Source: Halogeometricum rufum
GTDB taxonomy: Archaea > Halobacteriota > Halobacteria > Halobacteriales > Haloferacaceae
Length of the DNA stretch: 64,000 nt
Assembly: GCF_900112175.1 (NCBI RefSeq)
Contig: NZ_FOYT01000004.1
Coordinates: forward strand, 124,001 to 188,000
Direction of reading: 5' to 3'
Below the pieces are notes generated by a model. It was not told the DNA's origin and ran no database searches. It was given only the letters and a program-made list of their open reading frames with translations. Every line of letters begins with the position of its first letter. Positions within the stretch are counted from its first letter, which is position 1. Made by a program: the position numbers and the translations under genes. This document shows positions 9,679-17,899 of the stretch, in pieces.

Positions 9679-10476
9679 ATGCCAACGTTTAGCGAGGACG
9701 CACTCGGCGGAGAGTCAGTCGTCGTCACGGGCGCAACGGGAGGCATCGGGTGGAGCGTCGCCGAACGAGCAGCGAAGGCGGGCGCTGGTGTACTCGCAAC
9801 CGGGCGCGATACGGACCGATTAGAAGAGATCGACGACAGACTCGCGGAAGTCGACGCTTCAGGGCGGACAACGACACACGAAGCCGACATCACGAACGAG
9901 GCCGAGCGGGTCGAGCTTGCTTCGAAAGCCGAGCAGATGGGCGTGACGATGCTGGTGAATGCAGCCGGGATCACCGGTTCTCGAACAGACTTCGAGGACC
10001 TCTCACAGCACGAGGTGGCGGAGATTCTCGACCTCAACTTCGTATCCACACTACGGTTCACACAAGAACTCTACAGGTCGATGAAAGACCGTAGTGGAGG
10101 TGCGATAGTGAATATCGCATCCCTCTCGGGGCTTCGCGGGACGTACAAGTCGATTCCGTACTGCTCCTCGAAGTTCGCGTTGGTCGGATTCACGCAGTCG
10201 CTGGCGCTCGAAGCGATCGAACACGATATCAGGGTCAACGCAGTCTGTCCCGGATGGGTCGATACCGAGATGGGGAGAGAGGGCATACGGTCGAAAGCGG
10301 AGGCTCACGGGCGGGCGTACGACGAGCAACTCGAACGTGAACTGGACGCGATTCCGTCGAAGAGAATGTCGACACCAGACGACGTCGCGAACGCTGTGGT
10401 GTACCTGCTAAGTGATGCATCCGAGAATATCGTGGGGGAATCGCTGAAGATTTCGGGCGGCTCGGTGCTTCGTTGA
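9679..10476 (+). CDS. Short-chain dehydrogenase/reductase
   Basis: A 265-residue classical SDR. TGATGGIG (17-24) binds NAD(P), NAAG is at 94-97, and the catalytic dyad YCSSK is at 161-165 with the upstream serine in NIASLSG. The C-terminal ISGGSVLR is like that of 3-oxoacyl reductases and sugar or polyol dehydrogenases, so the substrate is open. TATATC at 9651-9656 lies 23-28 bases before the ATG, supporting a leaderless transcript. It closes the catabolic island and probably handles a carbonyl or hydroxyl product of the imported compound (inference). Confidence 0.9.
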   Translation: MPTFSEDALGGESVVVTGATGGIGWSVAERAAKAGAGVLATGRDTDRLEEIDDRLAEVDASGRTTTHEADITNEAERVELASKAEQMGVTMLVNAAGITGSRTDFEDLSQHEVAEILDLNFVSTLRFTQELYRSMKDRSGGAIVNIASLSGLRGTYKSIPYCSSKFALVGFTQSLALEAIEHDIRVNAVCPGWVDTEMGREGIRSKAEAHGRAYDEQLERELDAIPSKRMSTPDDVANAVVYLLSDASENIVGESLKISGGSVLR

Positions 10477-11017
10477 CCAGCGATTGGAGAGAGTGAGGGC
10501 ATCATCCTCGTCTCCCGGTGAAGGATTCTATCGATAGCGGTCGAAAACTGTGTTCGTATCGGCCACTATATCTGTAGTTCGACTATCCTATCTGTGAGCG
10601 ATGACTCGTTTCTTCGACTACACGTGCACGAGTTCGATTCGGTGTTAGGGATGTAGCCTATTTGCCAATATAGCTCGCACATTCATACATGAGTGGTAAA
10701 GATATAGAGTCGTAATGCGGATTCCACACGCGTGTGGTGATTTTGACCGCCACACGTGTCGGTCGACGGCTCCGCGACGGAGGTACACCGTGAGCGCGAC
10801 GAAGTGACTGAAGCGCTACGCCGTCACCCCGCGTGAACGAGAAGCGCGAATCGGCCGCGGCGGTGAAGCCGCGAGATAAACGGTCCAGCAACCGTATGCG
10901 GTGAGACGACCGGTCTCGACCACTGACCGATACGGACGGGCCTGCAGTAGCAGAAACTGTCGCGTAACGTCTGCGACCGGCGAGAGGTGTTATGTCCGAT
11001 GCGCGACGAGGCGACGT
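10477..11017. other. Gene-free stretch at the edge of the low-GC island, with a palindrome
   Basis: I see no convincing gene in these 541 bases. The longest frame across it, on the minus strand, runs through the next gene antisense. It contains a perfect 14-base palindrome CCACACGCGTGTGG (10724-10737) followed by TGATTTT, and a shorter ACACGTGT (10752-10759). The sequence before about 10.7 kb is AT-richer than what follows. Confidence 0.6.
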
Positions 11018-11479
11018 ATGACCAGGCCCAAACGCGACCGGATGGCCATCAGCCGTCAAGATTTCACTCGCGTGTGGGGGCAGCAGGACGTGGACGCGAT
11101 CGACGACATCTACGCGTCCGACTTCCGCGGACACGGGTTCCCGGTCGGCCGGACGTTCACGCGGGCGCAGTATCGGCGGACCGTCGAGTTGTTCCAGCGC
11201 GCGTTCGCCGACTGTTGGATCGACCTCGAAGCGATGCACGCCGACAGCGAGTTCGTCTACGCGTCGTGGCGGTTCTACGGCACGCCCGCGGGACCCGCTG
11301 CCAGCGACCGAGGAGCCGAGTCGGTGCTCTCGTTCTCCGGGAGCGGCCGGCACAGACACCGCGGGGGGAAAGTCGTCGAGGTTTGGCTCGACGTGAACTG
11401 GTCCTCGATCGTACCCCAGTTAGGGCGGACGTACACCAGCCGGATTCGGCGAGTATTCGCCGACGGACTCCGAGGATGA
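11018..11479 (+). CDS. SnoaL-like / NTF2-fold protein
   Basis: A 153-residue protein with the look of the SnoaL-like polyketide-cyclase (NTF2 alpha+beta barrel) family: SRQDFTRVWGQQDVDAIDDIY near the N-terminus, a central FQRAFADCWIDLEAM, and a C-terminal KVVEVWLDVNW. Such proteins bind small hydrophobic ligands, and the reaction is usually unknown. I chose the ATG at 11018; a second ATG eight codons later (MAISRQ) is also possible. The gene is flanked by two palindromes with the same ACACGCGTGT core, at 10724 and 11524. Confidence 0.7.
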   Translation: MTRPKRDRMAISRQDFTRVWGQQDVDAIDDIYASDFRGHGFPVGRTFTRAQYRRTVELFQRAFADCWIDLEAMHADSEFVYASWRFYGTPAGPAASDRGAESVLSFSGSGRHRHRGGKVVEVWLDVNWSSIVPQLGRTYTSRIRRVFADGLRG

Positions 11480-11806
11480 GTCGGCCGTCCCGGACCGGAG
11501 CGCGCGTCCCTCGAGTGGAACGACGACACGCGTGTCGCTGACCCCCTCAACGAACAGGTCCCGACTCGGCTCTCGCCTCGCGACCCCGCCGGCGACTGCG
11601 ACGCCGAACGCGACGGCGCGAGTCGGCGGCGGTTCTGGTGCTACCCGCTCGCGCCCCGAAACGTCGTGTTCGACGGACTGCGACTCGACCGAGATGTTGG
11701 GACCCGAGCCCACCGACACCAGTCGAGAGTGGCGTGCGAGACGCGCGGAACGCGTCCCATCGTTCGACAGTGAGATATTTCCGAACGGTCAGACGACTAC
11801 GTCCGT
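11480..11806. other. Gene-free stretch with palindrome CGACACGCGTGTCG
   Basis: No supported gene; the frames here are low-complexity Arg/Ser/Thr shadows. A perfect 14-base palindrome CGACACGCGTGTCG is at 11524-11537, 45 bases after the SnoaL-like stop. It shares ten core bases with the palindrome at 10724-10737. A TATA-like AGATATTT at 11773-11780 serves the membrane protein at 11807. Confidence 0.55.
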
Positions 11807-12172
11807 ATGAGTCAGAACGCGGAGAACGAGTCCGAAACGAGCGGTCTGACGAAGCTTCGACTCGGGTTTCAGGTCCTCTACTCGGCTGTTTTCGTGGTTC
11901 TGTTCGTCGGCGTGGGAGCGGCACCGGGAAACTGGAACCTCCCCTTCGGTGTCGCCTTCGCGGCCTTCACCGTCTACTGGGCGTTTCGCGACGACGTCGA
12001 ACGACGCCTCAGCAGACCCCAAGAGTGGGCCGTCTTCGCGTTCGCCGTCTGCGGTGTACTTCTCGGCATCGCCGTCGAGAGGGGCGAACTCACCGACGGA
12101 GTGCTTCTGGGGTTCGGAGGCGCAGTCGGCGTGGCCGTGCTGTTCGGCTACCGAGCGGTCGAACGCCGGTAG
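11807..12172 (+). CDS. Four-helix membrane protein of unknown function
   Basis: A 121-residue protein with a short acidic N-terminus and four predicted hydrophobic segments: residues about 20-40, 42-61, 73-93 and 97-116. A charged loop (RDDVERRLSRPQE) lies between helices 2 and 3. A TATA-like box is 27-34 bases before the ATG. I do not recognise a family. No neighbour is close enough to be in the same operon. Confidence 0.75.
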   Translation: MSQNAENESETSGLTKLRLGFQVLYSAVFVVLFVGVGAAPGNWNLPFGVAFAAFTVYWAFRDDVERRLSRPQEWAVFAFAVCGVLLGIAVERGELTDGVLLGFGGAVGVAVLFGYRAVERR

Positions 12173-12271
12173 TCACCGATTCAACCAGCCTTCTGGCCGG
12201 CGGACCGCCGGTTCGCCGGCAACCGTTCTGAGCAAAACCTATGCCAAGCGGCTCCGAACAGTCGACCGCTC

Positions 12272-13372
12272 ATGACACGAGTCTTCGGTTCGCCCGAGTC
12301 GTACGTACAAGGTCGCGGCGCGACCGCAGAGATCGGTGATCACGCGGCGTCGCTCGGCGGTTCGGCGCTGCTTCTGGCCGACGGGGTCGTACTCGACCTC
12401 GTCGAAGCCGACGCGACCGAAAGCCTCGAATCGAACGACATCGACGTCGAAACGGAACTGTTCGAGGGGGAGTGTTCGGCGGCCGAAATCGAACGAGTCG
12501 GCGAACTCGCATCGGAGGTCGACGCCGATTTCGTGATCGGTGCCGGCGGTGGGAAGGCGCTCGATACGGCCAAAGCGGTCGGTGAGGACCTCGGTATCGG
12601 CGTCGTCTCCATGCCGACCATCGCTTCGACGGACGCACCGTGTAGTGCGCTCTCCGTGATCTACTCCGAGCACGGCGAGTTTCAGGAGTATCGGTTCCTC
12701 GACCGACACCCCGACCTCGTCCTCGTGGATACGGCGCTGGTCGCGTCGGCACCGACCCGCTTCTTCACGTCTGGAATCGGTGACGCACTGGCGACGTGGT
12801 TCGAGGCCGACGCGACGAAGCGCTCCGACAGCGACAACGTCCTCGGCGGACGCGACACGGACGCGGGTCATCAACTCGCGAAGTTCTGCTACGACCAACT
12901 CCGCGAAAGCGGCGTCTCGGCCGTCGACGCCGTCGAGAACGACGCCGTGACGCCGAGCGTCGAGTCGGTGACCGAGGCGAACACCCTGTTGTCCGGGCTG
13001 GGCTTCGAGAGCGGCGGGCTCGCGGCGGCCCACGCCATCCACAACGGCCTGACCCAACTCGAAGCCACCCACGAGGCGACGCACGGAGAGAAAGTCAACG
13101 TCGGGACGCTCTCGCAACTGGTCCTCGAAGGTCGGAGCGACGAGTTCGTCGAAGACGTCGTCCGGTTCTCTCTCGACGTCGACCTGCCCGTGACGCTCGC
13201 CGAAATCGGCCTCGACGACCCGACGGACGACCAACTGACGACCGTCGCGGAGGCGGCCTGCGCCCCCGACGAGACCATCCACAACGAACCGTTCGACGTC
13301 ACGCCAGAAGCGGTTCGCGACGCGATTCGGACCGCGGACGCCATCGGCGAGCGCGTCAGTTCGCGGTACTGA
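12272..13372 (+). CDS. gldA: Glycerol dehydrogenase (iron-containing alcohol dehydrogenase family)
   Basis: A 366-residue NAD-linked, metal-dependent dehydrogenase. GAGGGK (90-95) binds NAD. PTIASTDAPCSALSVIY (115-131) is the glycerol dehydrogenase signature, GIGDALATWFEA holds metal-ligand Asp171, and histidines in AAAHAIHNGL and HGEKVNVG complete the metal site. It would oxidise glycerol to dihydroxyacetone, or act in the reverse direction. Glycerol is an abundant carbon source for haloarchaea. Glycerol-1-phosphate dehydrogenase is a related alternative, but the active-site signature fits GldA better. It appears monocistronic. Confidence 0.85.
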   Translation: MTRVFGSPESYVQGRGATAEIGDHAASLGGSALLLADGVVLDLVEADATESLESNDIDVETELFEGECSAAEIERVGELASEVDADFVIGAGGGKALDTAKAVGEDLGIGVVSMPTIASTDAPCSALSVIYSEHGEFQEYRFLDRHPDLVLVDTALVASAPTRFFTSGIGDALATWFEADATKRSDSDNVLGGRDTDAGHQLAKFCYDQLRESGVSAVDAVENDAVTPSVESVTEANTLLSGLGFESGGLAAAHAIHNGLTQLEATHEATHGEKVNVGTLSQLVLEGRSDEFVEDVVRFSLDVDLPVTLAEIGLDDPTDDQLTTVAEAACAPDETIHNEPFDVTPEAVRDAIRTADAIGERVSSRY

Positions 13373-13714
13373 CCCTCGCTACCGGCCACGGTATTCGGCG
13401 GCGGACCTACTGACGGAGTGGCGTTCGACGCCTGCTCGCGTCGGAGTCGGCGTCGGTGGTCGTGGGTGCCGTCGAGACACCGCCGGTCGGGCCGTCCGAG
13501 CGTCACACTCGGGTCCAGACAGGCGAGAGGAGTCTCGACAGCAGAAGTTATTCTCCGAGTGATAGTTACAACGATACGGCTGTAATTCCGAGTGTGACGA
13601 CGGCCGTCGAGGACGACTTCGAGACGAGGCATCTTCCGGTCTGACAGCCTGAGGCTTCGCACGGGGTGGAAACCGAGATACGTCTTTATCCGCGTCGTCG
13701 CCGTACAGTCTCCT
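13373..13714. other. Gene-free stretch with a promoter
   Basis: No supported gene in 342 bases. A short AT-rich patch (about 13543-13592) is the only compositional feature. CTTTATCC at 13684-13691 lies 24-31 bases before the ATG at 13715 and is a good TATA box for a leaderless transcript. Confidence 0.55.
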
Positions 13715-14227
13715 ATGACGCTCACCGTCGAACCCCCGGAGTCGCCAGACATCACGAATCGCGGCCTGCCGCGCGCGCTCGAACCGGCGGACTCGCTCGA
13801 AGGGACGAGCGACCTGCGGCGGGAGGAGTTGGAGGGAATCCTCCGGGACGGCGCCTGGAGCGAAGCGTTCAACGAGTGGGCCGAGTACACCGACCTGGAC
13901 GAGGCGGAGTACGAACGCATCCGCGACGCCGGACTCTTCCACGAGTTGGACTTCTACTGGGACCCGCTCGAAGCGCGACTGCGCTTCGAGGTGCCGACGT
14001 TGCCGTCGGCGTTGGCCGAGCAGACGGACCTCGCCTCGAAGGCCAACGCGGAGTTGACAGACCTCGGCCACATCGTGGTCGAGCGACTCGAAGACGGCTA
14101 CGTGGACTGGGGCGAGGAGGGGGACTCGGGCGACACCTGGAGCGAGGAGACGTTCGAGGAGGAAACGTTCGAGGAGGAGACGTTCGAGGAGGAAACGTTC
14201 GAGGAGGAGACGTTCGAGAGCGACTGA
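13715..14227 (+). CDS. Acidic hypothetical protein with a C-terminal EETFE repeat tail
   Basis: A 170-residue acidic protein with no domain I recognise. The body (1-140) is mixed and soluble. The last 27 residues are five tandem copies of the pentapeptide EETFE, encoded by five 15-base units, then SD. Leaderless start supported by the TATA box at 13684. The tail is probably a flexible acidic extension, and its length may vary between strains by replication slippage in steps that keep the frame. Confidence 0.75.
   Translation: MTLTVEPPESPDITNRGLPRALEPADSLEGTSDLRREELEGILRDGAWSEAFNEWAEYTDLDEAEYERIRDAGLFHELDFYWDPLEARLRFEVPTLPSALAEQTDLASKANAELTDLGHIVVERLEDGYVDWGEEGDSGDTWSEETFEEETFEEETFEEETFEEETFESD
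14144..14218 (+). repeat. Five in-frame 15-base tandem repeats
   Basis: Units alternate strictly between GAGGAGACGTTCGAG and GAGGAAACGTTCGAG (third-position G/A change), giving a 30-base higher-order period. This suggests expansion by two-unit blocks. Each unit encodes EETFE. Confidence 0.9.
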
Positions 14228-14336
14228 CGGCGCACCAGAGACTGTTCGACGACCCGACGCCGCATCGACTGGCGGGGAACACAGCCGCTTCTGTCGCCGC
14301 GACCGTCTCGACGTCAGACCGACGCGGTGGGGACGC

Positions 14337-14651
14337 TCACGCGCTCTCCATCCGCCGGAGTTCGTACTGATAGCGCCGGCCCCCCTTCTTCACGACGATA
14401 CGCTGGCCGTCGTCGTCCCGTTCGAGGCTCTCGAAGTTGTCGCCCAGATTTCCCGGGTTGAGAGAGGACGCCGAGCCGTCGAGCCCGAAGTGGAGCGTCA
14501 CGGTCCGGCGGCGCACGTCGTCGGCCTGCGTCGCCTCAACCGCGAGCAGTTCGCCGTTCTGCCGGACGCCGACGTCGCCGGTCAGTTCCCACGCGTTACC
14601 CCGGTAGCGCAGTTCCTCGCCCCGAAGGCTATCCCAGTGCGTGTCCACCAT
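14337..14651 (-). CDS. Small conserved-looking hypothetical protein
   Basis: A 104-residue soluble protein (start MVDTHWDSLRGEELRYRGNAWELTG) with alternating beta-like segments and a basic C-terminus (KKGGRRYQYELRRMESA). I do not recognise a family. It is convergent with the repeat-tail protein and lies downstream of another small minus-strand gene. Confidence 0.65.
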   Translation of the reverse strand: MVDTHWDSLRGEELRYRGNAWELTGDVGVRQNGELLAVEATQADDVRRRTVTLHFGLDGSASSLNPGNLGDNFESLERDDDGQRIVVKKGGRRYQYELRRMESA

Positions 14652-14744
14652 GGTGGGTATTCTTCACGAACCATCATCGGTGTTTCGGCGACCAGCGAGC
14701 GAGACGGGACGAGACGAAGCGAAACGGTGTGAGACCGGAGGCGC

Positions 14745-14987
14745 TCAGTCGTCCAGTTCGAGCACCAAGTGCGACCCGTCGCGCTCGAACGACGTACCGA
14801 ACGACGCCGACAGGTCGCGCATCCGCTCGCGACTCCACGCGGCCGCGTCGCCCCGCGCCTCGTGGACCGCGTAGTCGCGAATCTCCGTCGGTACCAGCCG
14901 AGGTTCGCTGAGCGTCCCCTCGCCGGTCACCGACAGTGCGACGACACCGCCGACAATCGGGGTGCCGCCCGGAGATACGCTTTTCAC
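14745..14987 (-). CDS. Small hypothetical protein, start uncertain
   Basis: The C-terminal 60 residues (from VTGEGTLSEPRLVPTEI to HLVLELDD) have haloarchaeal coding character. The longer frame to 15140 enters the coding region of the GalT-like gene and is not credible. I chose the GTG at 14987 (80 residues); an ATG at 15011 and a GTG at 14930 are alternatives. It is divergent from the GalT-like gene and its start overlaps that promoter. No family recognised. Confidence 0.5.
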   Translation of the reverse strand: MKSVSPGGTPIVGGVVALSVTGEGTLSEPRLVPTEIRDYAVHEARGDAAAWSRERMRDLSASFGTSFERDGSHLVLELDD

Positions 14988-15009
14988 TCGACCCGCCGAA
15001 TCTGTTCGC

Positions 15010-16020
15010 ATGCCCATAGAATTCGAACGCGAGGTCCAGACGGCGACGTTCCACAGTCCGCTCGAAGACTTCGAGCAGGTGTCGGTCGACACCGAACTCA
15101 GAGTCGACCCGCTGACCGGACGGACCGCGCGGGTCGTCACGGAGAACTTCCCGATGCCGGAGCAGCCCGAAATCGACGACGCGATACTCGACAGCGAGGG
15201 CTGTTTCTTCTGTCCCGGTACGGTCGAGGAGGCGACGCCGACCTACCCCGAGTGGGTCGGGACCGACCGCGGGGAGAGCGGCGAGGCGACGTCGTTCCCG
15301 AACCTGAACCCCTACGGCGCGTACTCGAACGTGGTCGCCCTCACCGAGGACCACTTCGTCCCCCTCGACGAGTTCACCACCGAGCAGTTCGCCGACGGCC
15401 TCTGCGCGGCGCTGGAGTACGTCCAGCGGGTGTTCGACCACGACGAGGACGCCCGGTTCGCCTCGGTGAACATGAACTTCCTCCGGCCGGCGGGGTCGAG
15501 TCTCATCCATCCGCACATGCAGACGGTCGTCGACGACCGCGGGACGAACGAACAGCGCCGCGTCGCCGAGGCGGCCCGCGACTTCTACGACGAACACGAC
15601 GAGGTCTACTGGTCGGAACTCGCCATCGAGGAACGCGGCGGCGACCGCTATCTGGCCGAAATCGGCAACGTCCACTGGCTGGCCCCGTTCGCCCCGAAAC
15701 ACCATCGTCACCTCGTCGGGGTCGCGACCCAGATCGTTCAGGGCGTCCCCCAACCGCGCGGCGACGTCACGCACGACTTCGCCGCGGGACTCGTGAACGT
15801 CCTCTCGTACTACGCCTCGCTCGGCCTGAACAGCTTCAACGTCGCCATGTTCCTCGAACGCGACGACCCCGCGCTCCCGCCGGTGCTGAACGTCACCGCA
15901 CGGTCCGTGTTCGACGAGTACTACTGGAGCGACGCGACGTTCTTCACCACGCTCCACGACGAGGGCGTCGTCGACGCCGCGCCGGAGGACTACGGCCACG
16001 CGGCGCACACGTTCTTCTGA
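15010..16020 (+). CDS. Galactose-1-phosphate uridylyltransferase-like protein (HIT superfamily)
   Basis: A 336-residue protein of the GalT branch of the HIT superfamily. Cys65-x2-Cys68 (GCFFCPG) resembles the zinc site of GalT. The nucleophile motif is HPHMQ (167-171), against HPHGQ in classical GalT, with the catalytic His at 169. A second histidine-rich segment FAPKHHRHLVG follows. It likely transfers or hydrolyses a nucleotidyl group. The Gly-to-Met change in the motif and the lack of other galactose genes make true GalT activity unsure. ATACGCTTTT at 14975-14984 is a plausible TATA box. The 3' end overlaps the convergent gene by 31 bases. Confidence 0.75.
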   Translation: MPIEFEREVQTATFHSPLEDFEQVSVDTELRVDPLTGRTARVVTENFPMPEQPEIDDAILDSEGCFFCPGTVEEATPTYPEWVGTDRGESGEATSFPNLNPYGAYSNVVALTEDHFVPLDEFTTEQFADGLCAALEYVQRVFDHDEDARFASVNMNFLRPAGSSLIHPHMQTVVDDRGTNEQRRVAEAARDFYDEHDEVYWSELAIEERGGDRYLAEIGNVHWLAPFAPKHHRHLVGVATQIVQGVPQPRGDVTHDFAAGLVNVLSYYASLGLNSFNVAMFLERDDPALPPVLNVTARSVFDEYYWSDATFFTTLHDEGVVDAAPEDYGHAAHTFF

Positions 16021-16937
16021 GCGCCGAGCGCGCGATGGAGTTCCCGGCCGCGAGTCCGCGGCCGTTCGCGGCTCGATTCGACCGACTCCCGTCGCGCGGT
16101 CACCCACTCGGGTTCGGCGACGGTGAGCCCATCGGCCGTCCGGAACGACCGCCGGTACCGGACGCTGACGTCGACGGTTCGTTCGCCGCCGTCGACGCTG
16201 GCGACTGCGGTTCCGGCGTAGCGGACGTCGACGCCGAGAATCAGGCCGCGTTCGTCGACGAGAATCGTCGCGCTCGCGTCGTCGACGACGTTGGGAAGGC
16301 TCCGGACGCCGGGGCGTCGCTCGCCGAGATACTCGCTGCTCGCGAACCGATAGACGGTCGCGTTCCCGCGTTCGGAGCGACCGTCGTAGGCGAACGCGAA
16401 CTTCGAGAGACTCGCGTCGAGCGTGTGGTCGAGCGCCCACGCTCTGAACGTCTCGGCGGTCAGGTTCCGCGTCTTACCGCCCGTGTTCCACTCGCCGTCA
16501 CTCGGACGCGCCCGCGTGTACCAGACCGAGGGGGTCGCGAACACCTCCACCTGGACTCGCGAGTCGGGACGGACGACGGTCCGCCGCTGGACGAACCGCG
16601 GCGTGGGGGACGCGACGTCGAACCGGTGTCTCGCGGTCTGGTTCCACTTCCACCGGTCCGGTCGCGGACTGCCCCGCGGCCGACTCGCGTTGATTCGTTG
16701 TTCGACGCGGTACGTCCCGGCCGTCGCCAAGGCCGTGCGGTGGGCGTCGACGAGGCGAGAGACGTTCTCGACGCCGTCGGCGGACGTACCGGGCGGGAAC
16801 CCCGCGTCGGCGTTGGACGAGTCGGTACCGAACGGTTCCGTGAGAGTCACTGCGCCGCCGGTCACGACGACGGTCAGGGCGACGAACGACGCGAGCGCCC
16901 ACCGTCGGGAACCGGGGGCGTCGCTCCCGCCGGTCAT
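15990..16937 (-). CDS. Secreted/membrane-anchored protein, LolA/LppX-like haloarchaeal family
   Basis: A 315-residue protein with one N-terminal hydrophobic segment (ALASFVALTVVVTGGAVTL, about 14-32) acting as signal or anchor, and a beta-rich outer domain with pattern VDAHRTALATAGTYRVEQRI and later RSFRTADGLTVAEPEW. The same architecture (RAHTETLRSNSFTARSKT) is in the lipoprotein at 20387. No lipobox cysteine is visible here. Function unknown. It overlaps the GalT-like gene tail-to-tail. Confidence 0.7.
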   Translation of the reverse strand: MTGGSDAPGSRRWALASFVALTVVVTGGAVTLTEPFGTDSSNADAGFPPGTSADGVENVSRLVDAHRTALATAGTYRVEQRINASRPRGSPRPDRWKWNQTARHRFDVASPTPRFVQRRTVVRPDSRVQVEVFATPSVWYTRARPSDGEWNTGGKTRNLTAETFRAWALDHTLDASLSKFAFAYDGRSERGNATVYRFASSEYLGERRPGVRSLPNVVDDASATILVDERGLILGVDVRYAGTAVASVDGGERTVDVSVRYRRSFRTADGLTVAEPEWVTARRESVESSRERPRTRGRELHRALGAQKNVCAAWP

Positions 16938-17284
16938 GCTCGTCCGGTGCGAGAGCGCCTTCCGAGTCGGAGAGCGGGGTTCGTCGCCGACCCGAGCCAG
17001 CCCGGCGGTTCAATCGTCATCAGTTCGAGTACCGTCCGGAAGATGATAAATCGTCACGTCGCGTGACTCTCCGTTTCTGCGAGCGGAGGGGGAGAGTACG
17101 GAGCGAGAGCGGCTAAAAGCCCCACATTCGGCCGAGAAGCGGGCTGCTGTCGGGTGCAGCGACGCTGGCGTCCGGAACGGCGGGACGTTCGCCCCCGCGG
17201 CCGCCGCGAGCGGCGGCCATCACTTCCCACGCGCTGGGAACGAACGTTCCGATTGATATTGTCAGAAGTAGAATACTTCTGTGC
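16938..17284. other. Gene-free stretch ending in stacked inverted repeats
   Basis: No supported gene in 347 bases. The last 60 bases hold three inverted repeats that are described separately, and a TATA-like TGATATT at 17254-17260. Confidence 0.55.
17224..17281. promoter_or_regulatory. Three stacked inverted repeats over the DUF2267 promoter
   Basis: TTCCCA-N5-TGGGAA (17224-17240), GGAACG-AA-CGTTCC (17237-17250, sharing four bases with the first), then CAGAAGTA-GAA-TACTTCTG (17263-17281). The last lies between the TATA-like TGATATT (17254-17260) and the ATG at 17285, the usual position of a repressor site, or would form a hairpin at the mRNA 5' end. Function is inferred. Confidence 0.5.
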
Positions 17285-17710
17285 ATGAATTTCGACGAGT
17301 TCACCGGCACGATTCAGCATCGACTCGAACTGCCCGGCACCGGCGAAGCCGTGCGTGCGATACGCGCGACCCTGATGACGCTGGGCGAGCGAATTCCGGC
17401 GGGCGCAGCCGAGGACCTCGCGGCTTCGCTCCCGATGGAGATACGGTGGTACCTGACCGGCGCCGTCGCCGAACACGGCCAGCGGTTCGACTGGCAGGAG
17501 TTCGTCTCGCGGGTCAGCGAAATCGAGAACGCGGACCCCGCGGACGCCGCCTATCACGCTCGCGTCGTCGTCGACCTGGTTCACTCGCAGGTCCCGCCGT
17601 CGGACTTCCAACAGCTTCGCGACCAACTTCCCGAGAGCGAAGACGACGAAAACTGGCGCAAACTGTTCGAGACCGTCGACGCCGGCGGGTGGAGCGAACA
17701 CGAGGCGTGA
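17285..17710 (+). CDS. DUF2267 family protein
   Basis: A 141-residue all-helical acidic protein that fits DUF2267: MNFDEFTGTIQHRL, then ATLMTLGERIPAGAAEDLAASLP and a repeated helical half (VSRVSEIENADPADAAYHARVVVDLVHSQVP). DUF2267 has no established biochemical role, although members often appear with stress proteins. The upstream inverted repeats suggest tight control. It is followed 52 bases later by a tRNA gene on the same strand. Confidence 0.8.
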   Translation: MNFDEFTGTIQHRLELPGTGEAVRAIRATLMTLGERIPAGAAEDLAASLPMEIRWYLTGAVAEHGQRFDWQEFVSRVSEIENADPADAAYHARVVVDLVHSQVPPSDFQQLRDQLPESEDDENWRKLFETVDAGGWSEHEA

Positions 17711-17762
17711 GGCGCACCGGTCCGACCGTCGGCCGTCGGCGACCCGACCGAGCGCCGCGACT

Positions 17763-17846
17763 GGTGGGATGACGGAGTGGACGAACGTGCCTGCCTGGAA
17801 CGCAGGTGGCCGAGAGGCCTCGTGGGTTCGAATCCCACTCCCACCG
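17763..17846 (+). tRNA. tRNA-Ser (anticodon GGA)
   Basis: The cloverleaf can be drawn by hand. A 7-bp acceptor stem pairs GGTGGGA with TCCCACC, and G is the discriminator base. The anticodon arm pairs CCTGC with GCAGG around loop CTGGAAC, giving anticodon GGA. A long type-II variable arm GGCC-GAGA-GGCC is characteristic of serine tRNA. The T arm is GTGGG-TTCGAAT-CCCAC. The D stem is short. CCA is not encoded. It would read UCC and UCU codons. Confidence 0.93.
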
Positions 17847-17899
17847 TGGCAGCGAGCCGAACGGGAGCAATTTTCACCCTCGGTATCGTAGACCGGAGC

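Noticed and set aside
10658-11359. 233-codon minus-strand frame
   Set aside because: It covers the gene-free gap and runs antisense through the SnoaL-like gene; no coding signature in the gap part.
14144-14218. Possible CRISPR-like repeat array
   Set aside because: 15-base units without spacers that encode EETFE; coding tandem repeat.
17763-17846. tRNA as an integration site for a mobile element
   Set aside because: I found no integrase gene and no repeated tRNA 3' end downstream in the window.
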